A stretch of DNA of 64,000 nt from Congeria kusceri (Eukaryota > Mollusca > Bivalvia > Myida > Dreissenidae), in NCBI GenBank assembly GCA_027627225.1, contig CM051033.1:6726801-6790800 (forward strand), in the 5' to 3' direction. The notes under the pieces are model-generated. The model was not told where the DNA came from, made no database searches, and was given only the letters and a program-made list of their open reading frames with translations. Positions 22,901 through 32,354 of the stretch are shown here, one piece after another. Both the position numbers and the translations under genes were made by a program. How positions within the stretch are numbered: position 1 is the first letter of the stretch; each line of letters starts with the position of its first letter.

Positions 22901-23640
22901 TAGAAAATCTATTAATACTGCATATGCCATAGTTGCATCAGCTGACACATTCATGTATACATGTATAGGAAATCTGTTATTACTGCATATAGTTACGCAT
23001 TCATGTGTACATGTTCATTGTACCGTGTAATGGTTTACATCTGTGTATTTGTGGTAGACTTCAATTCTAACTCACCAGTCAACGTGTCAAACTTTTAGAC
23101 AATAAACTGATACAGAACCTTCCTGTCACACTAAAATATTTATTATTATTGGATTTTATGCAGATCTTTAAGATGCGTAATGGTCTGTTTAACGACGCAT
23201 TAATAATACGATGTCACTGCAGTTTGTTTATTAACATTATTAAACATTTAAAGTAATTTAATATCTTGATGTGACTCTGTTTTGCAGTACGGAGGTGTGC
23301 TGTGAGTCCCACTGGGGATCGGTTATATATCATCAACCGCTCCCAGGACAAGCTCCTCACCCTGGCCAGGGATGGGTCTGTACTCTCTACATTGGAGGAC
23401 CCTGAACTACGATTCCCAGAGGCTGTACATGTGACACCTGCAGGCCAGGTGTTGGTCTGTGGAGGGGGGGCCCAGACTATCATACAGGTGGACAGGAAGG
23501 GCAGGAAGGAGCTGGCCACTCTGGCTACACCCAGTGATGGAGTGTGGAACCCACTGTCAGTCTGCTACAACAGGCACACAGCCTCCATCATTGTGGGACA
23601 AGAGGACAACAACAACATCCTGGTGTTCAAAGTGCAATAG
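16604..23640 (+). CDS. TRIM-like protein: two B-boxes, coiled coil, C-terminal beta-propeller; no RING
   Basis: Three exons, 16604-16938, 21311-22323 and 23288-23640, join to 1,701 nt, that is 566 codons plus stop. All introns are GT-AG and both junctions keep frame (codon 112 and codon 450 are split). Residues 20-59 form a first cysteine-rich B-box (C21-x2-C24, C37-x2-C40, C45-x2-C48, H51, H59). Residues 83-114 form a second B-box (C83-x2-H86, C95-x2-H98, C103-x2-C106, H111). About 130-255 is a Gln/Lys/Glu-rich coiled coil. From about 320 to the end there are NHL/propeller-like blades. The protein starts directly with B-boxes, so no RING E3 domain is encoded. Such TRIM-like proteins are abundant in bivalves, often annotated as TRIM71- or TRIM45-like, and are thought to act as cytoplasmic scaffolds or in innate responses. 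That role is inferred from the family. The start ATG has AAAATGG context and no upstream ATG in frame was seen. A single-copy function is unknown. Confidence 0.88.
17441..18250 (+). repeat. Repeat family D copy inside TRIM-like intron 1
   Basis: Left end AACTGGCCGAAGGCCAACG with TTATGCCATGGCGGTTCG, then units carrying TTCCTTGGGTGGTTTTCTAC, AAAGTTGCTCAAATGG and ATGGCCGCCA. It shares the CTACCAAA..AAATGG..CTGCA..AATGGCC order with 8935-9835. It abuts a family E element at its right end. Confidence 0.7.
18675..19587. mobile_element. Non-autonomous DNA element, 913 bp, nested in repeat family E
   Basis: Flanked by the direct repeat TATAAGC (18668-18674 and 19588-19594). The ends are ATACATGTTATA on the left and CATATGGCATGTATGCA on the right, inverted around CATACATG. 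Close to both ends are GGGACA/CCGGGAC words (ACCGGGACACATT; GAGACCGGGACATATGG). The neighbouring unit at 18470-18500 preserves the corresponding unfilled site (TTACATATAACTATATGGAC), which supports insertion. No transposase frame is visible. Superfamily unknown. Confidence 0.65.
19620..20650 (+). repeat. Satellite family B, array 3, in TRIM-like intron 1
   Basis: Seven to eight monomers of the 2290-2995 satellite (GAGATATTTTAATGAAACTT, ACCTTATATCGAGACC, GGGATTGCATATGGGGTGG, AAGGTCACTGTTACTAAA). One monomer near 19980 is truncated and joined to the next. The array sits within repeat family E, as does array 2, which suggests that the satellite belongs to, or travels with, that family. Confidence 0.85.
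20941..21152. mobile_element. Fold-back MITE, about 212 bp
   Basis: The left arm GGAAAACTGGCCTTAATGC, ATGTGCGTAAAGTGTCATCC matches the reverse complement of the right arm (GGACGACACTTTACGCAC, ATGCATTAAGCCCGG, TTTTCC). Inside each arm is a smaller palindrome, GCCTGTGC...GCACAGGC. It is in intron 1 of the TRIM-like gene, 160 bp before exon 2. I associate this word set with abundant repeats of dreissenid mussels, from memory. Confidence 0.8.
21311..22323 (+). CDS. TRIM-like gene, coding exon 2 (coiled coil and first propeller part)
   Basis: Encodes the rest of residue 112 to the first base of codon 450. After the B-box end (RQCTKV) comes a heptad-rich segment with few prolines or glycines (about residues 130-255). 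The linker motif FQPNSDIEQYLSKL (267-280) then leads into propeller blades, the first with SGICVLPDGQILVVD (325-339). The acceptor is TTTGTTTCAG/ACAG and the donor is CTGACAG/GTTAGA. The exon is intact, without internal stops. A reader that does not splice would start at the GTG at 21324 and stop at 22328. Confidence 0.88.
22324..23287 (+). other. TRIM-like gene intron 2
   Basis: Intron of 964 bp, GT-AG, AT-rich. It contains a tandem duplication of about 65 bp near 22888-23010 (TCATGTATACAYGTATAG, AAATCTRTTAWTACTGCATA) and TACATGTA words. No other feature. Confidence 0.7.
23288..23640 (+). CDS. TRIM-like gene, terminal coding exon (propeller C-terminus)
   Basis: Follows TGTTTTGCAG. Codon 450 is completed as GTA and the frame runs RRCAVSPTGDRLYIINR to a TAG at 23638-23640. 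Blade-like motifs recur as SPTGDRLYI, TPAGQVLVCGG and VCYNRHTASIIVG, as in NHL/YVTN-type propellers. It is clearly GC-richer than the surrounding introns. No canonical AATAAA lies close downstream, so the poly(A) site is not assigned. Confidence 0.88.
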
Positions 23641-24680
23641 CTTACTTTTACATGTATCAGACATTTGTATAATAACAAATATGGTTATCTTAAAATGACA
23701 GTTTGTAAGTTAGAAATGATATATTGTGTACTGTGTTATATTTCTGTATAATATACTTTTATCATAATTATGACAGTATGACTTTGGAACCAATAGTCTG
23801 TGTTATTTGTATCAAATAAGTGTTGTTGCATTTGTTGTTAACTTCAGAAGTTATATATGATATATGTTAAAGGACAAATACCTGGGACAATTTTAATTAA
23901 TAAGTCAATGTGTGTACACAAATATATACATGTACAATGTACATGACAATTGCTATTTTTAGACTGTCATTTGTACACATATTTGAGAAAAAAAATTGAA
24001 CAATTACTTGAAAACATGACACTGTAATGTTATATAAATACTTGTTTTTGAAATATGAAGGATTTATTTTAATTTTCTGCGTTGAAAAGACATTGAAGAT
24101 TTGAGTATTGTTTAGTTAAATCATATAAAAAGAAAACATGATGTTAAATTGGTTAATTTTATTTAGTTTTATACTGATGATGATTTAACATTGTTTATTA
24201 TAACATTGATACTTGTGCTGGAAGTTAAGTGAAAACAATCAGACATAAATAACTTACCTGCTTGTTGTGTTGGATGCATCTTGATTAAGAGTTTTGAACA
24301 TTTTAATTTTCATTATATTTTTTATACAAAACAACAAAATCTGCAATAGATAAGGGCAGAAAAGCAACTTTCAAACTGGCATCATTTGTTCAGTTTTCAT
24401 CAACAAAGCTGACATTGCAATGAAACTGTATTATAATACTGATAATGTTTGTCTTAGCCATTATGAAATCTAAATTCTGTTTTTTTTTATAAGCCAGTTA
24501 ACAATGATTTTGCTGTTGTATTGTGCAGTAACTGTTGTACAAACTATTTGGCACTAAAAGTGAGTGCTGCCCTGACTGCGCTAACAGTTAAAAAATATGT
24601 TTAGCAGTCTCTTCATACTCGCAGTTTCATATTTATTGCTGCCAACGGTCTTTTGAGAGTTTAGCTTACGTTTCTCTAAT
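23641..24680. other. 3' flank of the TRIM-like gene; no further gene seen
   Basis: AT-rich, presumably 3' untranslated sequence followed by intergenic DNA. The end of the transcript cannot be fixed from the sequence. Confidence 0.4.
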
Positions 24681-24768
24681 AACAATTCTGGTGAAACCAT
24701 TGTGAAGCCTGTCTCATTTATGACCTTGCGGAAGTTCAAGGAATAGACATTAATTTGAAATCGGTCTT

Positions 24769-25170
24769 CAAGAGTTCTGGAAAGTTGTTATCTCCGAGTG
24801 CTCCAAAAACAGATATCAAGGTTGTGAATGTGATTTTGAAGTCGAACATGAAACAACGATAGACGGATGGACCACATACTTTAAGAGACTGTACTCGTTT
24901 GCAGAGAACCCTGAGTTTGACGCCAACCACAAACATTTCGTAGATCTATGTGTTACATCTAATCGTAAGACATCAATCAAAACCACTCCAACTGAGAACT
25001 TTGCTACTAAACAAGCAACAGAGACCTGCAGAGGCTAATCAATGGTCTACTGAACAACAAAAGTCTACAATCAACGCCATCACCTACGAGCGCCTGAAGT
25101 GTGGCATTCTCGAAGTAACATCTTGTCTGGATGCTGTTTAATTCAATAATGTTTTATGTAAAATTACCGG
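24769..25170 (+). pseudogene. Degenerate LINE (non-LTR retrotransposon) reverse-transcriptase region
   Basis: One frame is open from 24769 to the stop at 25036 and reads QEFWKVVISECSKNRYQG, then IDGWTTYFKRLYSFAENPEF and DANHKHFVDLCVTSNRK. The pattern EFWK...W..YF..LYS...NP.FD is the usual stretch between endonuclease and reverse transcriptase of non-LTR elements. In another frame at about 25087-25160, YERLKCGILEV, a stop and FNNV match the later YEHLKYG...LFN motif. Frameshifts and stops show it is dead. The clade cannot be told. Confidence 0.6.
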
Positions 25171-25690
25171 CCGGTTTCAATCATGGCCTTACAGTGACAT
25201 CGTTGGGAAGGTACTGTGATAACCTAACATTGCATCTGAGATGTTTACGATAGGTCAGAAACATTGAACTGACACTCCCGAACTATATTAGCATTAATTA
25301 CGCGCTTGAATTATAACCTTCATTAAAGAGTAATGTAGATTGAGAGATGTATTCAAAATTGAAATAATTCTTCGCTGTGCAGCGATTTATTATCCATGTG
25401 TATATACAGCTCCTATATTGATCGACTGTTGGCGCCTGCACAGTTCTTACTTTCTCATTCAAACCTGAATGTAGTCGTTGCTGTAAGATAAACGGGTACA
25501 ATGAATAGTTTTTGTCAATGTTAATGTGTTTTTTTATGTTGAAGGGTGTTTTGTTAGAGGGTAAATAAATATATAAATAATCAGATAGAACCGCTTTAAT
25601 ATTTGGTTTTGTTCGTGCATATGTTCAGTGTGTTTAGTGATGCCATGTATTTTCAAAGGAATACTCTTACTTTAATTTAATTCGATTCAA
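25170..25690. other. No gene seen
   Basis: AT-rich spacer after the LINE relic. There is no supported exon. Confidence 0.4.
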
Positions 25691-25734
25691 ATACAGAAAC
25701 TAAGTATTCATCGTAACGGATTAGTAAAACAATC

Positions 25735-26300
25735 AAAACGAGATACTTTGAATCACAATACTAAGAAAAGACGGGATACTATGAATAAGTCCCATCCGTT
25801 TTTCTTATATGTTTAACTAAAAAAAGATGCGATTCAATGAATTTGCAACTACGAAAGATGCGTTACTACGAACACATGTTCTGGTCCCATCATAATTTAC
25901 TTTGAAATTTTAACGCGATACTACGAATCATGTTGACTTTTCACACCTTAACAAAAATTTCACACCTCTGCCCGGTCAGACACTCAAGCCAGTTTGTTTG
26001 CCCCAGGGACAAAGATAGTTTTTAACAAGTCCAGTTACCATTGGAAGCCAGTTTAAATGATGCAGTCGGAGATTTGACTTAATGACTGTTGCATTTGTCG
26101 ATAATATGCTATTGCGAACTAGATATTTATTGGTCTTTTAGTGTTTCTTTTAACACAAGTGTATTGTTAAATGCAATTAACATAATAAGTGGGATACTGT
26201 TCGTTAGCTCGTAAACTCTACATGACGAAATTAACCCTTTATGTAAGTTTACGTTACTACTGTTATTTCATAAAGATGCGATACTACGAAAAACGCACCC
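25735..26300 (+). repeat. Scattered degenerate motif GATRCGATACTACGAA
   Basis: Variants occur at about 25741 (GATACTTTGAATCAC), 25773 (GGGATACTATGAATAAG), 25827 (GATGCGATTCAATGAA), 25857 (GATGCGTTACTACGAA), 25917 (GCGATACTACGAATC) and 26276 (GATGCGATACTACGAA). Spacing is irregular. It is either the decayed remainder of a minisatellite or a clustered motif. No gene lies here. Confidence 0.45.
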
Positions 26301-27689
26301 TTTTTCAAAAGGTTTGCAGTTTAACTGAAACGTTTCTTTAAAATTGGCTTAGTTAAATCAAAATTTTAACGGCGAGTTAAGCTAACAGTCGTTAAATTTT
26401 GGATTAATTTATTTATGTTAATAAAACGTTACATTTGTAAACTGTAAGTTTATTCTATATACAATGTTATGCTAAATAATGTACAAATTGTTTGATGAAC
26501 AAGCTGCTTGTAGTATTTGCTTTATTTAAATCTTAAGTTAGCTTAATTTGCCGTTCACATTTCGAGCAACTGGGCCCAGATTCTCACAGAAAGTACTCTA
26601 TAATATAAACTAATGCTATTTGCAGTTTTTGAGAGTCTGAGGTTAGTGTACCTCTCATTCCCAGTTGTTGGTGTGCTCAAGTGCTCACAGAACATTGAAC
26701 TTATGAAAAGTATTTAAAGTTGGAGCAATGGCATGCATGTGACAAAATGTAGGCTTGCGCTATAAGAAAAATGTGTTTGTGGTGATATAGCTGTGGGAGT
26801 TTTAATGTTTAGAAATGCAGCTGTTAGTAGGTTGTTGGCATGTCACTGATGTCGGTGTGATTAAGGAATTAACCTGCATGTTTCATGTGCTTAATGGAGA
26901 AGCTTGTTGATCAAGCAAAGAATTTGATTATCTACTGTGTCTGTAAATATTAGAAATGATTAAGATTGATAAAATTGATAAATAATATAGCCATGTATGT
27001 GCATGTTGGATTATGGGTATTTGGGAAACAAAAATTCCTTGTACGAAAGTGTTACATTTACTGATTTAGTGCAGCCAATGGAACTTTCACGTTTCTTCAC
27101 AGTAGACATTTCATTGTAGTTGTAACAGTTTGCGATGTAAGTTTGGGCCAGATATTTTTGTTTAACTAGATTCATTATGATTTTCACAGAAAATAATTTT
27201 GTAGATGTCGTGTTGGCCGTAACGCCTACTTAAAGACAAAAGAAACTGAACAAAGCTTGTGTATTGTGGAATTCTGTTTTGCCACAAACGCTGTCTGTTA
27301 TAGGTCTAGGCATTTTGAAGGGAGTCTGTTGTCTTTTCTTAAACTTAATAGTAATAGTGTATTTTCTTATGCTTTTAGTTAAAGTGTCTTCTTGTACTAA
27401 TATTAATAGTGTCTTCTAGTACTTATAGTAACAGTTATTGTTTAAAATACCTATATTATGCAAATGTTTATGAAGTTGTTGAAAACAAATTCAACAAATA
27501 AGGAAAATAACCTTGCTATCTAATTTATACAAATATATCTGTGTAACTTATATCTATCTGATAACCTTGAATATTGCATACTTTGATAAAATGAATACCT
27601 AATTATTCATGAAAAAGGAAAAAACAATAAGAGGGAGAACATATAAACTTATATTCTTTTTTCATGTTAAACATTTTTATTAGCATTGT
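26301..27689. other. No gene seen
   Basis: AT-rich, stops frequent in all frames, no repeat family shared with the rest of the window. A duplicated phrase AGTGTCTTCT..TACT near 27384-27425 is the only local structure noted. Confidence 0.45.
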
Positions 27690-27693
27690 GCAT

Positions 27694-28175
27694 TTAAAGA
27701 GACCTGTTCACAGATTAACGAATTGATAGTTTTTCAACTTTTTGTCACACATTCCTAAAATAAAGGAAGAGTATATACACAGGAGTGAAATAACTCTACG
27801 GACATAGAAATACTATTAATACTGTTTCGTTTATGAGTAATCATCTGTTGAAATCGATAAAATTATGGGTTAATTTGGAGTGTTTGTGATGTTTTTTGTT
27901 AAAAGTTTTGACAACTTGTGGATCACCTTCATTAGGTAAATATTGCAGAGTAAAATATATAAAACAGAATGGCCGACTGGTTAAGTATGTGGCGTTTTAA
28001 TCTAGAGGTCCCAGTTTCGAACCACAGTGGGGCCAACTTTTTTTCCTTGTCTGTTTTTTAGAATAATTTTCTTGTTATTATACTTTAGCTATTTAGTTTT
28101 GATGCTTAAATCTGTCAAATGATGACATTTATGGCATACTTCAAATAGGCAAAAATCTGTGAACATGTCCCTTTA
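27694..28175. mobile_element. MITE of 482 bp carrying a tRNA-like segment
   Basis: The left end TTAAAGAGACCTGTTCACAG, ATT and the right end AATCTGTGAACATGTCCCTTTA are inverted repeats of about 22 bp with three differences. GCAT directly flanks both sides (27690-27693; 28176-28179). Inside, 27968-28036 is tRNA-like: GGCCGACTGGTTAAG resembles a D-arm/A-box and AGTTTCGAACC a B-box. The combination looks like a SINE captured by, or fused to, a DNA element. Confidence 0.7.
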
Positions 28176-28915
28176 GCATAAACCTATTGTGTTATCACAA
28201 TTACATAAACAATAAAATACCAGTGTGCATTGCAATATGGATACACATGTACGTAATTACACTGCACAAATTTATGAAGAGGCTTCACATTTTTATTTAG
28301 TGAATCCAATAAGTGCTGAGCAGTAAGCAGCTAAAACATGAATTTTAATGTGGCTGCAATTCCGATTGCAAATTACCTGGTCTCTTATTATGAAAGGGTG
28401 AGAACTCTGTTAGACTCCTGGAACTAAAACTGAAACAGTGATCTCCCCTCTATTATTGATTCAGAGGTGGTTGTTCAACTTTTGGAGCCATTTTAATACA
28501 ATGATAAGATTTACTTTGTGCTCAAACAAAAAAAATCTGTAATTGTGGACAAAAACACTGATTACAAACACTGATTAGAAAGGGTAAAAGATGCAATAGC
28601 ATGTTATAATATATTTTTAATGTGATTTTTCCAAAGTATACTTAAAAATATTGTATTGATGCTCATTCTTCTTGAAGTACTGGTTTTACTTAGTAAATCG
28701 AATTGAGAAGTATTTGTACAAATAAAATATGCTTGAGCTTGTGCATGTTTATAATTCAGCATGTTTCTGTGGCATAGAGCTTAGCTTGCATGGATGTGGC
28801 ACGTGGATGTGACACAGTTATTTCCGGTGAAAAGTGTCATGCTGACAACTTGTTTTATTATTCTAAAAAATATTTACAGTTTGTTAATAAAAACGAGACC
28901 TGTGTATGAGGTTAT
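28176..28915. other. No gene seen
   Basis: AT-rich spacer without recognisable features. Confidence 0.4.
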
Positions 28916-28918
28916 CGT

Positions 28919-28920
<2 letters not shown>

Positions 28921-28952
<32 letters not shown>

Positions 28953-29007
28953 ATTGGTATATATATATATATATATATATATCCGGTATATATATATATA
29001 TATATAT
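28921..29007. repeat. Poly(A) run followed by two (TA)n tracts
   Basis: About 29 A residues, then ATTATTGG, then (TA) repeats split by a central TCCGG. The whole (TA)n-TCCGG-(TA)n part is close to palindromic and is likely unstable in length. Confidence 0.9.
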
Positions 29008-29069
29008 TAAGTATTCATTAAACAATAAGAAATAAAATACATTTTTTTAATATTTTACCGTGTCAGTCA

Positions 29070-29383
29070 TTGATACGCCCCCTTAAAATGGCCAATTATA
29101 ATCAAAGGGCAATAACTCCCGGAAAAATCATCAGTTCGGTACGACCTGAATATATGCTCATGTCAACCCTTATGGGATGCTGTCATTAACTTCAAGTCAT
29201 AAGTTCCTGAGATCTTGCGAAGAAACGGAGTACCGGGCGAACGGACGGAGGACATGGAATATGATGGTTAAAATGTCGGGAAAATTGATTTGACACCCGG
29301 ACAAACTGAATGGCAGTGGCATTAGAAGTCGGACGGACGGACAAAGCTGCGACTCAATGCTCCCCCTTCGGGGAGCAATATAA
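29070..29383 (-). repeat. Dispersed repeat family F, minus-strand copy
   Basis: Read on the - strand it starts with a hairpin GCTCCCCGAAGGGGGAGC, then GTCCGTCCGTCCG, and continues to GGGAGTTATTGCCCTTTG. It has the same left end as the + strand copy at 49121-50150 (ATGCTCCCCGAAAAATTTCG). The copy is short and lacks the tandem body. Confidence 0.6.
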
Positions 29384-30299
29384 AAATAAGTTGTCACGTG
29401 TCTGTTACATTAAATATTAGATTGTCATTATAGACGTCACAGCTTGGTTTTGAGATAGTGACATATTGGTTTTCAAAATAAGCTATAATTATCTAAACCA
29501 ACAAAAATCGCAAATACGCTTAAAATGTGTAATCATACGTATAAGACTTTAATAAGACTGTAGATATTTTTAACACATGGTTTCGTTATTATAAATATTA
29601 AATGTACGCATCCATTATTTGGAGAATTACATTGTCAAATTATCCAGAAAAATATTCTTCATATTTAATCAACACTAATATTTAAGTTCATAGTCCCAAC
29701 AGTAAAATGCACAATATGCTTAATAATCGAACATAATAAAAAACACCATATACCATTTTAAAACCATTTTTTACCACTCACGCATCAATGTGACAACGCG
29801 TTCGTCCCGTAACAAACGTCCCGTAACTGTTACCGAAATAGTCCGACATCCGTGACTGAAGATCGTCCCGTGTCCATTTCTCGTGTTACCGAGATCCCAG
29901 AAAGTGGAATGGGGCTGGGGCACTTCGAATTGTGAAAATATGAGCCGTAATACAATATTGTGTGAAAATAACATAACGACTCTTTATGTATGAAGTTATT
30001 CTGCTAGTATAAGGAATAAATAACATTGTTATAACCGATTTTAATACTGTATTTATTGTATTATTGCAGAAACCGTTTATGCTGAAAATTTAATTGAATA
30101 TTTTGCTTTTCATTCATGACAAACATAATTTTATTTTAATTAAATATTTTGCTTTTTATTCACGACAAACATAATTTTATTTTAAAACGAAGTGTTATAG
30201 TTTTTTTCCCTGTTTCACCTACCTTTAAACTCATCAACAGTTTCTATCACAAAAGATTACAGTTATATCTATTTTTACATCTAACTGTTAAAGCTCATT
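29384..30299. other. No gene seen
   Basis: No exon supported. A local direct repeat (TTTAATT..ATATTTTGCTTTT..TTCA..GACAAACATAATTTTA) is duplicated at 30080-30135 and 30136-30185. Confidence 0.45.
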
Positions 30300-30321
30300 A
30301 TTGGGGAAAGATTGTGTACCT

Positions 30322-30394
30322 GCCAGGTAAGCTCAGTCGGGAGAGCACTTGCCATGTAAGCGAGAGGTCCCGGGTTCGAGTCCCGGACTGGCTG
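30322..30394 (+). repeat. tRNA-like sequence heading a SINE (family S2), copy 1
   Basis: The 73-nt cloverleaf-like order contains AGCTCAGTCGGGAGAGC (D-arm/A-box), a five-pair anticodon stem CTTGC/GCGAG with one G-T pair, and CCGGGTTCGAGTCCCGG (T-arm/B-box, perfect). The acceptor arm GCCAGGT/ACTGGCT has two mismatches. The loop CATGTAA lacks the T at position 33, so it is not a working tRNA. The downstream CACAATTTTCTCACCCTG, TGACA is shared with 50919-51240, defining a SINE-like family. Confidence 0.7.
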
Positions 30395-30689
30395 CACAAT
30401 TTTCTCACCCTGTGACACCACAGCAACAAAAAGCAACCTGTAAATTTTCCCTGACGCATGCGCGGCTGCATTTGCTTCATGATACATCATTCCATGATAG
30501 TATCCGTCCGTTCGTTCCCGTGCACATGTAAGGTCCCGGCGTATCACCTGACAAAAAAGAACAAGAAACACTACCATAAATATTCCGTTTAAGCGTGTTA
30601 TAAGAACATATGTATCGGAATAAAAATATTTTTAAAGTTAATTAATCCTATTTTTATAACTCAGAAATATTAAGCATTGTTGTCTGTCG

Positions 30690-31490
30690 TGCTTGTGTCG
30701 CAAGATTATTTCTCGTGGTTATTGTTGTCTCGTGCTTGTGTCGCAAGATTATTTCTCGTGGTTATGACACATATGTTTTTGTCTTCGTTGTGCGACATAT
30801 TTCTTTCACGTGGTTGTGCGACATACTTCTTTCACATGGCTGTTCAAAATATTCATTTCAAATGGTAGTCTCATTTGCATGTTATTTCGCATGGTTGTGT
30901 CACTTTTTTCGTATGGTTGGTGGTAATCATGCGTGGTTGTATTGCGTGCAAGCAACACGTGGTTGTGTTGCATGTATGCGACACGTGGTTGTGTGCGTGT
31001 TTGTTACAGGACGTTGTCTTGCATGAATGTGGCACGTGGATGTGACACGCGGTTGTGGTGCGTGGATGTGACACCTGCGTTGTGTTGCGTGGATATGACG
31101 CGTGGTTGTGTTGAGTAGATGTGACGCGTGGTTGTGTTGCAAGGATGTGACACGCGGTTGTGTTGGGTGTATGTGACGCATGGTAGTTTGCGTGTTTGTC
31201 TTGCGTCGATATGACACATAGTTGTGTTGCGTGCATGTGACGCGTGGTATGTTGCGTGGTTGTTTTGCGTGTATGTGACGCGTGGTATGTTGCGTGGTTG
31301 TATTGCGTGCCCGTGATGCATGGTATGTTGCGTGGTTGTGTTGCATGCACGTGACGCTAGGTATGTTGCGTGGTTGTGTTGTGTGCACGTGACGCGTGGT
31401 TTGTTGCACGGTTGTGTTGCGTGCACGTGACACATGGTATGTTGCGTGGTTGTGGTGCGTGTATGTGACGCGTGGTTGTGTTGCGTAATG
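30690..31490. repeat. GTTGTGTTGCGTG minisatellite, 26-bp unit expanding to 38 bp
   Basis: About 800 bp. In the first part (about 31035-31195) the unit is 26 bp (GTTGTGTTGCGTGGATGTGA, CGCGTG). From about 31230 on the unit is 38 bp, made by adding the 12-mer GTATGTTGCGTG to each 26-bp unit. The left end (30690-30900) is a looser relative with GCAAGATTATTTCTCGTGG and TGTGCGACATA. Both strands give open frames of 100-209 codons because the array lacks stops. No gene is inferred. Confidence 0.85.
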
Positions 31491-31499
31491 TGATATCAA

Positions 31500-32350
31500 T
31501 GTACCGGTATATGATTGGCCGTGTATGTGATTCTTCGCATAGTGTTTTAAACACACATTTCTGATTTTGACATATCTTCAATTTAAGTTAAGAATACCTT
31601 ATGACTTTTTAAAAAATATGGGCCCTGGAATCCTTACTTAATTTAAGACAAAATAAATAAAAAATCACGAGATAGCGCCTTTAAAGTTGGTAACATAAGA
31701 TTACATGCTACATTCTTACCGCAATCTCCGTAATGAGAATGCACGAGTTTTCACAGGACAGCAATTGTTAAAGTAACGGTACACTAGTTTCGTGCGTTGT
31801 GTAAACAAGTATTACTTTATATAGGAATTAAAGTGTTTTGGACAGTGTATACTGTTGGATAATTATGAGTGTAAAATGTGGACATTTAATATATCTGCTT
31901 GTAAATTTTACGCATAGTGGCATTTAATATTATAAACCTGTACGGAACGTGTTTAACATGCGAATGACGTTTTGGATTTCTGGCGATAGTAAACAGTAAA
32001 CAGTATCCAACGTATTATACTAATTAGAAAACCTCATTACCTCTAGTTATGTAAAAGATTTCACAAACGTATGTTTCTCAATTAACTTGTAGTGTATTAA
32101 CGCAACATTTATTTGCAAAGATTAAGAAAGGTAAAAATAGCTAAATGACATTGCAATTAGTCTATGTTGCAATATTCTTGGTTGAAAAGGAAATATTTTA
32201 ATGTCCAGTTTATACCGATATATGATTCTATTATACACAAATACATGTTTAAAAACAGTTTTGATCCAGTCATTCAATTTGTCATCATTAAAATGTTACT
32301 TTTTCGGAGAGAAAGTTTACACATTTTATGTATAATTATTTTGTTCTGGC
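31500..32350. other. No gene seen
   Basis: AT-rich and without a supported exon. Its right end leads into an old duplicated module (32355-33620). Confidence 0.4.
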
Positions 32351-32354
32351 TTTT

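Noticed and set aside
23459..23698. Alternative frame overlapping the last TRIM-like exon
   Set aside because: It is a shadow of the real frame, which continues the propeller and joins exon 2 in phase.
30871..31581. Open frames up to 209 codons on the - strand (His/Thr/Asn-rich) over the 30.7-31.5 kb array
   Set aside because: They follow the 26/38-bp minisatellite in several frames at once and have no start context, splice sites or domain.
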